Below, piece by piece: positions 11,190 to 22,396 of a stretch of DNA of 64,000 nt. The notes beneath the pieces are model-generated. The model saw only the letters and a program-made list of their open reading frames with translations. It had not been told where the DNA came from and made no database searches. The translations under genes were made by a program, and so were the position numbers. Origin of the DNA: Cadophora sp. MPI-SDFR-AT-0126 (Eukaryota; Ascomycota; Leotiomycetes; Helotiales; Ploettnerulaceae); NCBI GenBank assembly GCA_020747065.1, contig JAGMVK010000011.1:1860001-1924000 (forward strand), given 5' to 3'. Within the stretch, counting starts at the first letter, position 1; each line of letters starts with the position of its first letter.

Positions 11190-12080
11190 TGAGAGTAGGA
11201 ATGGCCGAAGGAAATCCGTTGAAGAGCCAGGAATTGTACAAATTAACCGTGGAGAGGACACCAAGTGTGTAGGCATTAGACTACTAGATCAAATTGGCAA
11301 CTGACTGCCGAATTCGAAAAATCGCTTCGTTGAAATACTCCAAGGTCCTGTACAGAGAATGGAAGATCTCGGTTTCTGGGGAAAATCTGCCAGTGAACGT
11401 TTACGTATGGTTTGGGAATGGCATTTTCTCCATTTTGAGGGGAATGCAAGTCCTGGAAAATACCTACCGACAGCTGAACAAAAATATCCAAATATCAAGC
11501 CTCTGTGCATATCAGCCATTTACTGCTCCAGCAACTCTCTTTACTTTTGAGATAATGTTTTGATACTTTGGCTACCGGCAGTTATCGTAAAATACACTGC
11601 TACTCGCTTCCATACTCCAAACTAACATGCTTCGCTTCGATCTCCCTTCCAATGTTGACATCACCCAGAGAAAAGGGGCTGCAAGCGAGGCTTAGTCCAG
11701 CAACCTGATTTTCGTCCGTGCACCGAAAGTGGGGGATCTCAACATCTCTCATCTTCAAGAACCGATACATGCAGCAAATATTTGGTACCTAGCACTTATC
11801 AGATTGCGACCGGCGGGTAAATCTGGTAATGTTGAAATCAGGACTCTCCTGATAGGAATTCAAAGCTGACAATGAGCAGGAAGAAGAGGCTATGACATGC
11901 TTCATTCCAGAATACTTCGAGAACAAGTTCACCGTCTTGGGCTGCTCAGCAGAGCTAAAGAGACAAGTTTGAAAGCTCTGGATTCTTCTTTCTGAGAAAT
12001 CTCCATCAAGGAACATCTCTGTCTGGACTGGACCCGAATTCTTCCATCAACACGCCCCCAGACAACATTCTACCACCAAA
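11190..12080. other. Intergenic region, no gene recognised
   Basis: 891 bp between the LOV gene and the ureidoglycolate lyase gene, both on the plus strand. Short open frames occur but show no coding character. It should hold the LOV 3' UTR and the promoter of the next gene. Confidence 0.4.
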
Positions 12081-12872
12081 ATGCCCCTCCAAATCCCCCC
12101 TCCCCCTCGCAATCTCCTCCTCAAACCCACACCCCTCACACAACAAACATTCTCTTCCTTCGGAACCGTCATCTCCAACCCCTCACCCTCACTCATCCCC
12201 TCCTCCACCCTCACACCATCATCCATTCCCCCAAGCGCAGTCCAAGCCAACCAAGGCTCCGCCCTGAAATACCTCGACGTCACCCGCATGCGTGATCTCT
12301 ACTCGCAGGCGCCGAGTGCTGTTCCCTCGAAAGTGGTCATGAATATGTTTGTTTGTGCGCCCAGAGACCTGTTACCAATGACTGCGACCGGGAAAGGGAA
12401 AGCGGGATTGGATTCTGACTCGGGAGGTGGTATTTTCCCAGTTGAGATCCTAGAACGCCATCCATATACGACGCAAACGTTCATTCCGCTCGGTATCTCC
12501 CCGTCCGAAGCCCAGCACGTCCGGTACCTCGTCGTTGTCGCGCCCTCTTTGCCTCCTTCTCTACTCGACACTGGATTTCCTGTTCCGGATCGAGAAGGAG
12601 ATGAGCTTCCTGGTAGAGGTCTACCTGATCTGGAGAATGTGAAGGCGTTTGTAGCTCATGGAGGTCAGGCTATTACGTATGGGGCGGGGACGTGGCATGC
12701 GCCGATGGTGGTGCTTGGGGATAGGGCGGTGGATTTTGTGGTTGTGCAGTTTGCTAATGGGGTTGGAGGGGAGGATTGTCAGGAGGTGGTGTTTGCTGGG
12801 GAGGAGAGCGGGAGTATTGGGGTGTTGGTTGAGTGGCGTGTGGGTGAGAAGAGGGTAGGTGCGAAGTTATGA
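12081..12872 (+). CDS. DAL3: Ureidoglycolate lyase (allantoin/purine catabolism)
   Basis: Splits ureidoglycolate to glyoxylate and urea, the last steps of allantoin use as a nitrogen source. Single exon, 263 residues; the ATG follows an A-rich context (ACCAAAATGCC). Family features are the N-terminal LTQQTFSSFGTVIS, the central ILERHPYTTQTFIPLG, and the metal/substrate region AFVAHGGQAITYGAGTWHAP with VDFVVVQFANG close after. The last of these corresponds to the conserved GTWHxP core of the AllA/DAL3 family. The protein is longer than yeast Dal3 because of extra loops (around residues 90-110 and 180-195). No other allantoin-pathway gene is nearby. The coding sequence is strikingly C-rich at its 5' end and G-rich at its 3' end. 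Confidence 0.88.
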   Translation: MPLQIPPPPRNLLLKPTPLTQQTFSSFGTVISNPSPSLIPSSTLTPSSIPPSAVQANQGSALKYLDVTRMRDLYSQAPSAVPSKVVMNMFVCAPRDLLPMTATGKGKAGLDSDSGGGIFPVEILERHPYTTQTFIPLGISPSEAQHVRYLVVVAPSLPPSLLDTGFPVPDREGDELPGRGLPDLENVKAFVAHGGQAITYGAGTWHAPMVVLGDRAVDFVVVQFANGVGGEDCQEVVFAGEESGSIGVLVEWRVGEKRVGAKL

Positions 12873-13711
12873 TGGGAGAGGGACTGAATTTATGTTGTAG
12901 AAGGAGGTGGTATGGAGGTTTGGAGAGCAGAAAGTATTGTTGCAATGGACGACGCTCAGAGAACGAGAGAGACGTCCATGCGAATATCATGGATTTGGAG
13001 CTCGAGTCTGTTGACGTTCTGAAGTCCAGGAACCTTCTTTGGCTAAGTGGGCTTCTTTCTACTTCCAAGAGCTAGCTCTTGTTTTCAAAAAGAACAGAGA
13101 TGTTGAAATCCAGATATTGATACATGATAAAACAAAGAACATTTTCAATACCCAGGATTCCGGTACCGAATCTAGAAGACTAGAAGGAGCATCAAGAATC
13201 GAGCAAAGTGTCTGGACATTTAAGACAGAAAATAAACATAATGTTCACAGCAAATATACCTAAGTTCAAACACCCCATCCCAATATCCTGTCCAAAATCT
13301 ACCTCAATTTTTCTTTCCACCTCCACTACCCTTCCCTCCACTCCCTCCATCCTTTCAGAACTTTTTTTTTCCATCCCTACATCGTCAAATCACATCCTAA
13401 CCCTCCCCCTCGCCTCGTTTCGGGCCCCTGAAACCCCTTCCCCTGAAGCAAGCCTATGGGTTTATCTACATGGCCGGTCCAAGCACACAAATCCACATTC
13501 TTCCCTGTGCTATTTGCTTGCAGCTAAGAATTCCTCAAATCGAAATACTACCTGTGCAAATGCTGTAAGAATAGCCAATAAACAACTTCATATTTTAATA
13601 CTATTTTCCAGTGTCTTTGCAGTTTGCGATTATTTTTGATACCGGTTGTAATGTACGGAGGTAGGAAGATGCTCGATCGGGCCCCACTGGACTCGCCCTC
13701 AGGCGAGTATT

Positions 13712-13736
13712 CCAGGCGTCCAGGCGTCCAGGCGTC
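13712..13736. repeat. 8-bp tandem repeat, three copies
   Basis: The unit CCAGGCGT is repeated three times without interruption in non-coding DNA. Confidence 0.85.
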
Positions 13737-13790
13737 AAGCGGTAAATTCCAGGGCGGGCAGGGGAGGGGAAATTTCCGATGCATGTCTCA

Positions 13791-13811
13791 GACGACGACG
13801 ACGACGACGAC
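13791..13811. repeat. GAC trinucleotide microsatellite
   Basis: Seven consecutive GAC triplets in intergenic DNA; likely length-polymorphic. Confidence 0.85.
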
Positions 13812-14673
13812 AACGAAGCCGAGGATGAGGATGAGGACAACGCACACTGAGCGCAGAGGAAAGGAGAGTCGCACGACAGGTGTTGGCTTGAGACGAATCG
13901 AAAGGTGCGCACTAATTTCTGCGTATGTGACTGGAGGATGGGTGTGAGGGCGAGTGGATGGCCCCCTGCTGTTGCTATTCCTGTTCTTGTTCCTGTTCGT
14001 GTTCAGTCGTTCAGCTGGTGAGTTGGCTGTTTCTGTTTCTGTTCCTGATGGCCGACGTCGGTATTGTTGTCGATGTCTGCGATGACCATGGTGTATCGAT
14101 CGATGTCTTTCGTTGTCAGTGCTTGAGCGCATCTGTAGTCAGGCTGGGCTGGTTGTATTCCCGTTCGAAGTAGGTGTAAGTCAGTGAGTGATCGCACGTC
14201 CTGAGTTCAATTCGTCACTTCAGTTCACTTTGTTAAGGTATTTTCATATTTGATTTGTGTGATTTGTTTGATTTGGTTTCATTTCCTCAAAAGTCCCTAT
14301 ATCCCTGAAAAAGTAGTATCCAAAGCTGGATATCCCTATATATATGTGCAGAAAAGAAGTGTACAAACATTTGATTTTTCCTGTTATGTCCAAACGAGTG
14401 TTGTCGGAGCCTAAACTCCAATATCCCATCCCGAGCCCCATCTATGGTATAATTTGTCCGTATCCAGTGTTATCCCAAAGTCCTTTGTCATTCATGGGCA
14501 GGCTTGCAAGGCCATGCACTTTTCATAAGTCATTGAACATCGCGGCACGCAAGCGGCGCAGACGTACGTACATCCCAACATCCAACCAACTCCGGAATCT
14601 CACTCCCACTCCAAAGAAAGAGAAGAGAAGAGAGAGATACAAGCAAAGGCAAGGCTATGTGTGTCTGTTGAAT

Positions 14674-15204
14674 TTATGCGGTGACGAAGTCACGGGACAT
14701 CTTTGCGACGAGACCACGACGGCGCTCGTTGCTGACGGTGCCGAGGAGGCAGACGAGGTCGGATCCGTCGGTGCTGAGAGTGGCAATGTCATCCCACTTG
14801 TTGTAGGCGTTGGTGCAGGGGAATGTCTGGCAGCCAGATACCGGGGTGCTGCTGTGGAGAGGGAAGATCTCCTTTACGCCGTTGGTGTCATCTGGGTTGA
14901 CGATGGCAGAGACATCAAAGTAGGTGGCGCCTGCGAAGCCATCGAAACGGACCTCGCCGAGCATGCCTGGGACGTTTTCGGCGCCCTCGGAGACGGAGTA
15001 CCAGTTGCCAATCCAGCCGGTTGGGAAGGTCTGGTTGGCGGTCTCAGAGCCGGGGATGACGAGCTCGGGAATGCTCTCAAGACCAGCGTTCTGGGTGAAG
15101 ATGATGGTGCGTTGAGTGCTGTCCTGGTTGACGAAGTGGACTGTGCCAGCAGAGGCGAGGGTTGCAAGCGCGGTGGCTGCGAAGATGGTGCTGAAGAATT
15201 GCAT
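14674..15204 (-). CDS. Small secreted thaumatin-like-fold protein (annotated 'DNase1 protein' in related fungi)
   Basis: Single-exon gene for a 176-residue secreted protein. The signal peptide is MQFFSTIFAATALATLASAG, followed by TVHFVNQDSTQRTIIFTQNA and WIGNWYSVSEGAENVPGMLG. The region GATYFDVSAIVNPDDTNGVK and the Cys pair SGCQTFPCTNAY are the most conserved-looking parts. Proteins with this pattern are common in Pezizomycotina and are often called 'DNase1 protein' or antigenic thaumatin-like; the beta-rich fold is likely, but a nuclease role is not shown by any motif I can see. The start at 15204 was chosen because it begins the signal peptide; upstream in-frame residues are low-complexity. 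A gene-free region of nearly 3 kb lies upstream, which may be a large promoter. Confidence 0.8.
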   Translation of the reverse strand: MQFFSTIFAATALATLASAGTVHFVNQDSTQRTIIFTQNAGLESIPELVIPGSETANQTFPTGWIGNWYSVSEGAENVPGMLGEVRFDGFAGATYFDVSAIVNPDDTNGVKEIFPLHSSTPVSGCQTFPCTNAYNKWDDIATLSTDGSDLVCLLGTVSNERRRGLVAKMSRDFVTA

Positions 15205-16740
15205 CTTGTGAATGATTGTGTTGATGATAGAAAAGTGAGTTTTTTCTGTCAAGTTGGTCGATCTAACTGAGCTTATTTGTGAAGCAAGAGTACTGGATCG
15301 ATGATCTATGTATATATGTTGAGTCGTCGAGACTGTTCTGTTGCTGTTTTGAGACGGGCGTTCTGTTTGTCGTCGAGACAAGGTTGGTATGTTGTAGCAA
15401 AAGGAGTGCTGGTGATGATGTATGATCACAGATCGATGTTGCAAAGAATGAATGAAGGAACGTCCGTCGTCGTCGTACCAAAAAGAGTCAATAAAGCCAA
15501 AAGGATTGTGGTTGAAGGAGGAAAAAAAGGCTGGAGGGGGGAATGAGAGAACTCATATATGGGCATGGCAGCCAAAAGTTTCCTTCTACCCAGCGGACAA
15601 AGCTGCGGGCCAGTGCTCGGCTTGCCATCAGGGACACTGGTGGGGAGGATGGCGGGTCATCGTTAGGGTTTTCTTTCTCGCCGGCGGCAGGATTTGCGGC
15701 ATCCAGAACGTTGGATCCATAGAATGGAGGTCCTTCTAAGACCTGGTTGGGCCCAGCGGTTGGGACCACGTACCTTTTGCGCAAGGGTGGTGGTCGAGGA
15801 TGTTACCTTCTTACCAACAGTTTCTTTTGGCGTGAAAGATGGGATAGGATGGGGAGCTGCCCGACTTACTCGACGAGGGAGGGTAGGGAGGAGCCGGGAG
15901 CAAGTACTGCAGATTTCGGAGCCAAGCTATGCTTCAAGAGGCAGGATGACATGAGCCAGGCAGACTTAGCAAGAATTAGCAAGATATTCGCAAGTCAAGA
16001 GAACTGAGAAGAAGAGATTTACTGGATGTCCCACTGTTGCGCTCAAACGTTGATTGGCCTCAGAGCGGGCTAGTACCTGAGCCAGTGACTAGCATACCAA
16101 TGATCCCATGCTTCCCATGTTTTCTAGAGGCCGATGAGAGTCCACTAAAACCCCACTAAGTTCCGCTGAACTACACTGGTGCATCGGGTGCCTGTCCGAA
16201 GTCGCCCGTGCCTGGCTTGTGCCTGGGCTGAACTTGAACTCAAACTCTGTCGAGAAGTGGTTTGTGTGTGAGTGGAGATCGGCAGCAGCTGAGATGGGCC
16301 AATTGGGGAAGGGCGGGAGATTCTCATGCTTCCCGTTGGAACGTTGGAAAAGATACCTTGACTCGATGATCCGCTGACAGAGCGTTTGGGTGCATGCGTA
16401 GGGTGGCAGGGGAAGGCAGAGGGTGGGCATCACTTGTGATAGAGGGAGAGAGAGGGAAGGGAACATACCGAAGAAGAGAAGAGGTCCGCCGAACGTCTGA
16501 ACAGAACAACGAATGAGACAGAAAACAGCCGAGGACAACAAAAAGAGAGACAAAACAAAACAACAGCATCCCAAAACCTGTTTTTTTTCTCCAAAAATTA
16601 TACTTTTGTTTCTTGAAACCGGAGACTCCATTCCATCTCCGGGCCTCAGACGAACTTTCTCTTCTGTGTGTTGAGCCCACGAGGTGTGGGTGATGTCCAG
16701 GATCCTCACAGGGGGCTTGCCAACTATGTTCTGTGCTGCC

Positions 16741-16765
16741 CTGTCCTGCCCTGTCCTGCCCTGCC
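16741..16765. repeat. CTGTCCTGCC direct repeat
   Basis: Two full copies of a 10-bp unit followed by a partial copy, in non-coding DNA. Confidence 0.7.
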
Positions 16766-16915
16766 AAGCAAAGCAAGCAAGAGAAAGAACCCCTGGAGGC
16801 GTTCACAGCGCACTGCACCCGACCCGGCAAGGCAAGAGCCACGCCACGTCAGTGTCAATTCTCCGTTATCCCAATCGCGCGTCCTTATCTCACGCATCAA
16901 CTATCCGCCCGAGGT

Positions 16916-16955
16916 AAGGTACGGTACGGTACTGTACTGTACAGTACAGTACAGA
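16916..16955. repeat. Self-complementary GTAC/TACAG repeat
   Basis: Repeats of GGTAC/CTGTA turn into ACAGT/GTACAG, so the two halves can pair with each other and form a hairpin or cruciform. It lies in non-coding DNA. Confidence 0.75.
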
Positions 16956-18171
16956 AAGGTAACAGCCGACAGGGCTTGCACTGATTTGGTAGGTATGCCC
17001 GCTATGTATATGTAACAGGCACAGGGATAAAGAGGGATTTTTATTCAATAGTTTGTGCAAGAGGTCTGGACCTTTTCAGAGGCACAGCATAAAGATATGC
17101 CGCCCGTTTCCCCTTTCCCAGTTTGTGCGCAGCTATGCTCATGCCAAGGTCGACATAAAACTCTGCACTTCTAGTGCATATTCTTTTGGTGGTTGAGTCC
17201 GTCTGCTCGCTTACGGCTAAATACTCGGATGAAGACCGTTTGCCGTTACCGTTGCAGTACTACTGTAAGTACTCTGAAGGTATGAATTGTGGATGGCTCG
17301 CTGTGTTGGTAGATAGATAGGTAATCATGACTTGCTTGAATGACTGGCAATTCCGCTAGAAGACCGCTGAAGAAATCAGGTGGAGCTGGATATCCGAGGT
17401 CTAACGGAGTATTCAGGATGCTGGGATAATAATTGCTAGATCGCGTGAAGATTTCGCAAGGAGGACGAAAGAAGGTATGGTATGCGACCAGAAAAGCATG
17501 TGAAAAGGCGAAAAGTCGTTCTCAAAGAGGAAGACTGAAAGCGAGGCGAGGTGAATTTTTCATCACACGCCCGATAGAAAGTATCTATGCCTACAGAGGA
17601 AGGTTTGCTGCGAAGTTTTAACTCTTGGACTCGGCTTCTGCTTCTGCTTACCCAGCGTGACCGGCTACGGGATACTTTTCGCCTCCTTCCCTTCCTTCTC
17701 TCTACCATTTCCCTTCTTGGCTTTTTTACCCCCAACGAAATGATTGAGACTTTCCTTTTTACCCATTCCACTCTATAGTATCGAGGATTTTTGATTTCAT
17801 CCCCTACCTCGACCTGACGGAACCTGACTCTGTTGAATTTCGAAACGGTCTCTGTAGTTTAACTCAGCCTTTTATCGTAAGCGAGTAGCAGTAGTGAAGT
17901 GAAGTGAGAGAATACTGATTCGAGCCAACATCACCAATTACTCGATGCTGAAGCATGCAAGTTAAGACCCCGCGGGAAGAGATCCGAGGGTACTCTACAA
18001 GGCCATCCACAAAAGTTTGGGAGACGAGACTTTCCTGAGATCTCTTGCGTTGGCACGTTGGGACCTTTTCACTAACAAAGCGAGATTCACTCCAAGAATA
18101 CAAAAGATGGGGTAAATTTATGAGATTGGGATATATACATCTCTAGCCATATATACAGAGAACAGATAATA

Positions 18172-19842
18172 CTATTTACTACTCCTCCCCGGTGATGCTT
18201 CTTCATCCTTCTCACTGACCTCCTTCGGTGCCATTTCGATACTCTCCTGTTTCGTCCCTTTCTCGGTTGGCCTCTCCCCTTCTTTCAACATCCAACTCCA
18301 GGCCAATCCACCCACAGAAACGATAAGTAGATAGCTCCACCATACAATCCCCACAACACCCTTATCCATACCCCATCCAAATATCACACCCCCAAGTGCA
18401 GGTCCCAATGCACGACTCAGACTGCTGAGCATGTTCCCCACACCGTGAACAGCACCAAGCGCTAATGGCGAAGGTGCTGAATTTGTGAGTAGAATGACGC
18501 TGCTGGGTATACCAAATGTGCGAGCCGTGACTTGTAGAAAGAGAATGAATGCGATGCTGATAGACTGCAAGATGTAATGCGAGCTGGGGATCAGGCACAA
18601 GTACGGAGCAAGCAGGTAAGCGAATGGAAACATGGCCAAAGCAACACGATAGCTGCGGAGGGTTCCTAGCCAGGCTTGTAGAGATGGGTAGATGCACAAC
18701 TGGATCAAGATACCGAAGATACCGAACACGGAGAGAAAGAGTCCAATTGTTGGAGATGGGAGGCCCAGTCCACCATTGAATTTGATGGCTGAGCTGACAG
18801 GAAGCTCGGATGGAGGTGTTGAGAGGAACACTGGGAAAACCTGCATGAAGGCCGAGTTGTGAAGAGGAAGAAGTCCAAAAGAGACAATGGTAACAGCAAC
18901 TTCTCGAGTCCAAATGGCACGAGACGTGATCGAGAGCTTGGGTCTTGGTGGTGATACACTTCTGATCTCCACTGGGGCTTCGGTTTTGGGCGACTGCAAA
19001 TCCATCAGATCGTCATCACTCTCTTCTTCATCCACCACTGCATATCCAGCTGATCTTCTACCAAAGACACGCTTCAGTCCTCGTCTCATGGCTGCTCCAG
19101 CAATAATTCCATAATCCTCCTTATCTTCCAATCCAGGCATCGTCTCCTTCAATCCAAACACCGCCAGGAACAGACTGCATAGCAATGCAGTGGCGTTACA
19201 CATCGTAGGTAGAGCAAATGGGAAAATTTGCATCCAGGCGACTCCGTGCGGATCGTTTGCGAAGTTGAGGAGTCCGGATGGTCCGAAAAGTGACGGAAGG
19301 TTGACGATTGGATCAGCCAAACATCCTCCCAATGCCAATCCAATAACCACCCCAGAATTAAACACCAAAGGTAGCAACAAGAAAGCTCGACTCTGATATT
19401 TTCTCTCCACCACAATCTCAGCTGTCATTGTTCGCATAACTCCAATATTTCCATTTCCGATTCCTGCCAGTACACGCCAACACATCACTGCTGGTATTGT
19501 CGTCGAGAATCCAAAGCCAATATTCGATGCGATCGAGAGAACCAGGCCGATAATTATCGTCGGCTTTCTGCCATAATGATTCGCGAAACTCGCCCATGGT
19601 ACCGAAGTTGCGAACTGTGATAGAGCAAACAGCGATACGAGTAACCCAGCCTGTCTTGAAATCGAAGCTTGACTTGTTGTGTCACCGGTTTGTAATGATC
19701 GAATCAGATAGTAGAGGTACGGGAGAAGGCAGGTATTCGAGAGGGGTTCGGAAAGGCGGCAGAGGGCGAGGATGAAGAGCTGAGGTTTATTCGGCAGGGA
19801 CATCCATGTTACTGGCGGTCCCTTGGATGATGGAGGAGGCAT
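18172..19842 (-). CDS. Major facilitator superfamily transporter
   Basis: Single-exon gene for a 556-residue membrane transporter. The start is taken at the ATG at 19842 (MPPPSSKGPPVTWMSLPNKP); the longer open frame has no upstream ATG. Two blocks of hydrophobic segments flank a charged cytoplasmic loop of about 80 residues (roughly 235-315), which includes VVDEEESDDDLMDLQ. Between the second and third segments the motif ANHYGRKPTIIIG matches MFS motif A (GxxxxRxGRK type), and WRVLAGIGNGNIG fits the next conserved segment. The pattern resembles fungal MFS proteins related to yeast YCR023C and plant ZIF1-type carriers. The substrate cannot be inferred. The C-terminus is charged and cytosolic. 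The promoter region is shared with the divergent kinase gene. Confidence 0.85.
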   Translation of the reverse strand: MPPPSSKGPPVTWMSLPNKPQLFILALCRLSEPLSNTCLLPYLYYLIRSLQTGDTTSQASISRQAGLLVSLFALSQFATSVPWASFANHYGRKPTIIIGLVLSIASNIGFGFSTTIPAVMCWRVLAGIGNGNIGVMRTMTAEIVVERKYQSRAFLLLPLVFNSGVVIGLALGGCLADPIVNLPSLFGPSGLLNFANDPHGVAWMQIFPFALPTMCNATALLCSLFLAVFGLKETMPGLEDKEDYGIIAGAAMRRGLKRVFGRRSAGYAVVDEEESDDDLMDLQSPKTEAPVEIRSVSPPRPKLSITSRAIWTREVAVTIVSFGLLPLHNSAFMQVFPVFLSTPPSELPVSSAIKFNGGLGLPSPTIGLFLSVFGIFGILIQLCIYPSLQAWLGTLRSYRVALAMFPFAYLLAPYLCLIPSSHYILQSISIAFILFLQVTARTFGIPSSVILLTNSAPSPLALGAVHGVGNMLSSLSRALGPALGGVIFGWGMDKGVVGIVWWSYLLIVSVGGLAWSWMLKEGERPTEKGTKQESIEMAPKEVSEKDEEASPGRSSK

Positions 19843-21063
19843 CGTGATGTTCGAGAGTAGTCCTCCTTGATGTTTACAATCCAACTCTCCAACTGAGAGA
19901 GAAAGAGAGAAACCCCTCTCTTATGGTCCGGACTAACAGAAGTCAAGCCTTGACGCGAAAGGAAGGCGCGAAGTGGGTGATCCGTATTGGAAATAAATGA
20001 TCTTCGCTAAGAAATTCAGGGGTAGTAGATTGAACGATAACCTTAAATCCCGTGTGTCTGCTGCTCTGCACCTCCAAAAAGAATGAAATCAAGAATTAAT
20101 GAGTAGAATGAAGGGAAAGAAAGTCCTCGAGAACGAGTTGAAGATCAAAGAGGAGAAATGGCCAGTTGTACTTCTGTATATTGGTGTACCTTCTCCCGTT
20201 CTGGCTGTGTTCCTGACCCTTGCACGGATTCAATAGATAACATCTCCGAATGAGGGTTAGCGAGGTGTTATTTTGATTCTCAGCCCTGGATTGCGCTGGC
20301 TAGAAGGCGTTTGGAACGGGACACCGATTCTGTGGTAGGGTATGGTTATTAAGAAAGGCATGAATCAATAACTTGAGGTGAGCACTTGGTCAAAGGCTGT
20401 GAATTGTTGTATCCCAATGTTGTGCGATAGTTTGAATTTTGTTCTTTTTGGTGGTGAGGTGATATGGATGAAGTCTTGTCCATTCAGCCTCATGTCTGAA
20501 CTCGAAAGCGGGGATGAGAGCTGCCGATCCGTGGACGATCATGGTGTCTTGACAAGTGGAGTGATGGTGAAGTGGATAGTAGAAGCGATAATTGAACGTC
20601 GAGCCTCTGCTTCTCTTGCATCTTTGGCTCTTCGTCGTGTCTCTAAGTTGACGCGTTGATAGTCCTGGAACTATGGGCAGGGAATGCTTTCTAGCAGTGA
20701 CTACTTTGGTTTGGCATTAAACAACAGAAAAACATCTGATTCCATTCCGGAAGTACGATCTGGACAGAGAAAGATGTACTGTAAGGTTTATTCAAGTCTT
20801 AAGTATTTTGGCCAAATCTGGGCTTCAGCTCCATGCTGACTAAGACTTCGAAAGCCGACACGAAGCTCCCCTTACTATCAACAATCAGCATCCGAACCAA
20901 ACCCACCACTCCCCCATACAATCTGTATTGATGGCAGAGAATCCAATCCGATCCCAATTATCACTCCCCAACCCGAAGTCCGTCTCCAGTGAACGCATTC
21001 AAGCTGAATCGATAGCTTCCAGAGCTTGCGCCTAAAACGACACATCTCCCCCAACATCTCGCA
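19843..21063. promoter_or_regulatory. Divergent promoter region between MFS and kinase genes
   Basis: 1.2 kb between two divergent start codons. An open frame at about 20378-20659 has no recognisable features. No specific control element is claimed. Confidence 0.4.
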
Positions 21064-22396
21064 ATGACACAATACTTCCTAGACCTGGTGTACACCCTCA
21101 CCAATTGCATGAGCTGCTTCCCGGGCTCTCCTCAACTCAAGATCAATAATCGAAGCTTCAAAATCCTGCGATTACTGGGAGAGGTAGGCAATCCATTCAG
21201 GTGCGCAAGCACTCGCTGACATCTTCCAGGGAGGATTCTCCTACGTTTACCTCGTCCAAGATACCAGCAATGAGGCCCTTTATGCGCTCAAGAAGATCCG
21301 ATGTCCATTCGGTCAGGAATCTGTTGCGCTGGCGATGAAAGAGGTCGAGGCATATGCGCTCTTCGCTCCACATCCTAACATCATCCGCAGTGTCGACTAC
21401 TGCGTTTCTTCCGACCGATCAGACCCTGGCGCGAAGACTGTGTACATTTTGCTACCATACTACCGTCGAGGCAATCTGCAGGATATAATCAATGCGAATC
21501 TGGTCAATCATACAAAGTTCCCGGAGCGCAGACTGATGGTTCTGTTTTTGGGTGTCTGCGAGGCTTTGACGGCGATGCATAATTACAAGGTTGGACAAGG
21601 ACCTGGTGGAGTTGGCAGTCAGAGGAAGGCGAAGAAGATCAGAGGAGAGGCGGCACAGGCGGATCAGGAGGCAGCGGAAGAAAATGAGCAGAGAAGAGGC
21701 AGACAGAAGGGTAGAGAGGTGGACCATGAGAGCGAACAGCAGGAACCGTTGATGGATGACGAGGTTACGCAGAGTCAAGAGGGTATGGCGCCGGGAGAAA
21801 TCAGGGCATATGCGCATAGGGATATCAAACCAGGTAAGCAGCTCTGCTAAGTTGTTCGGCTCGACTAACAAACAGCAGGCAATATCATGATTGATGACGA
21901 CGGCGAACAACCGATTCTCATGGATCTTGGATCATTAGCACCTTCTCCCACACCTATCACCTCGAGATCCCTGGCTCTGGCTGTACAAGACCAAGCTGCC
22001 GAGCATTCGACAATGCCATACCGCGCCCCAGAACTTTTCGATGTCAAGACCGGGAGCACAGTCGATACCAAGGTTGATATCTGGTCCTTGGGCTGCACAT
22101 TATATGCTTGTCTGGTTGGCAAATCACCATTCGAAATGCGCAGTGACGAGACAGGAGGAAGTTTGAGTCTCTGCGTACTTGGAGGAGACTGGAGATTTCC
22201 AGATGAAGGCGCAGGAGGGAAGAAGAAGGCTGTAAATCAACCAGGTCAGAGTGAAGATAGCGAGATCAGCGAGAGCATCAGGGAAGTGGTCAGGAAGTGT
22301 TTGAAGGTTGAGCCATCGGAGAGACCGGATGTGAATGAGTTGATTGACATCGTCAAGGGTGTTATTGCGGAGTTGCCAGAAGACAGCTCCTCGTAA
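21064..22396 (+). CDS. ENV7: ENV7/STK16-type (NAK family) serine/threonine protein kinase
   Basis: Predicted membrane-associated kinase related to yeast vacuolar Env7 and mammalian STK16. Exons 21064-21183, 21230-21833 and 21879-22396 give 413 residues; introns are 46 and 45 bp. The ATP-binding loop is split by intron 1 (LLGEGGFSYVYLV). The VAIK-type lysine is in YALKKIRCPF, the catalytic loop AYAHRDIKPGNIMI is split by intron 2, and the DFG equivalent is MDLGSL, where the Gly is kept but the Phe is Leu. The activation segment ends in STMPYRAPELF. A Cys-rich N-terminus (NCMSCFPG) could be palmitoylated as in STK16/Env7. A charged insert of about 60 residues (Lys/Glu/Gln-rich) precedes the catalytic loop and looks disordered. 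Confidence 0.87.

Larger units (their letters stand above)
12873..14673. other. Convergent intergenic region with simple repeats
   Basis: 1.8 kb between the convergent ureidoglycolate lyase and thaumatin-like genes. It holds an 8-bp CAGGCGTC-type repeat in three copies (13712-13736) and a GAC triplet run (13791-13811). Open frames in this stretch are low-complexity and I do not support a gene. Confidence 0.4.
15205..18171. other. Gene-free 3-kb region with several simple repeats
   Basis: Between the start of the thaumatin-like gene and the 3' end of the MFS gene (both minus strand). Open frames of 60-206 codons occur but are low-complexity and overlap in several frames, so none is called. 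It contains a CCTGC-rich repeat (16741-16765) and a self-complementary GTAC-type repeat (16916-16955). A non-coding transcript or an unusually long promoter is possible. Confidence 0.4.

Noticed and set aside
14344..15270. 308-codon plus-strand open frame
   Set aside because: Antisense shadow of the thaumatin-like gene extended into low-complexity DNA.
16089..16842. Overlapping minus-strand open frames of 172 and 206 codons
   Set aside because: Two frames are open over the same low-complexity DNA, neither with a family pattern.
18172..19884. Longer start for the MFS gene at 19884
   Set aside because: The codon there is TTG; the first ATG is at 19842.
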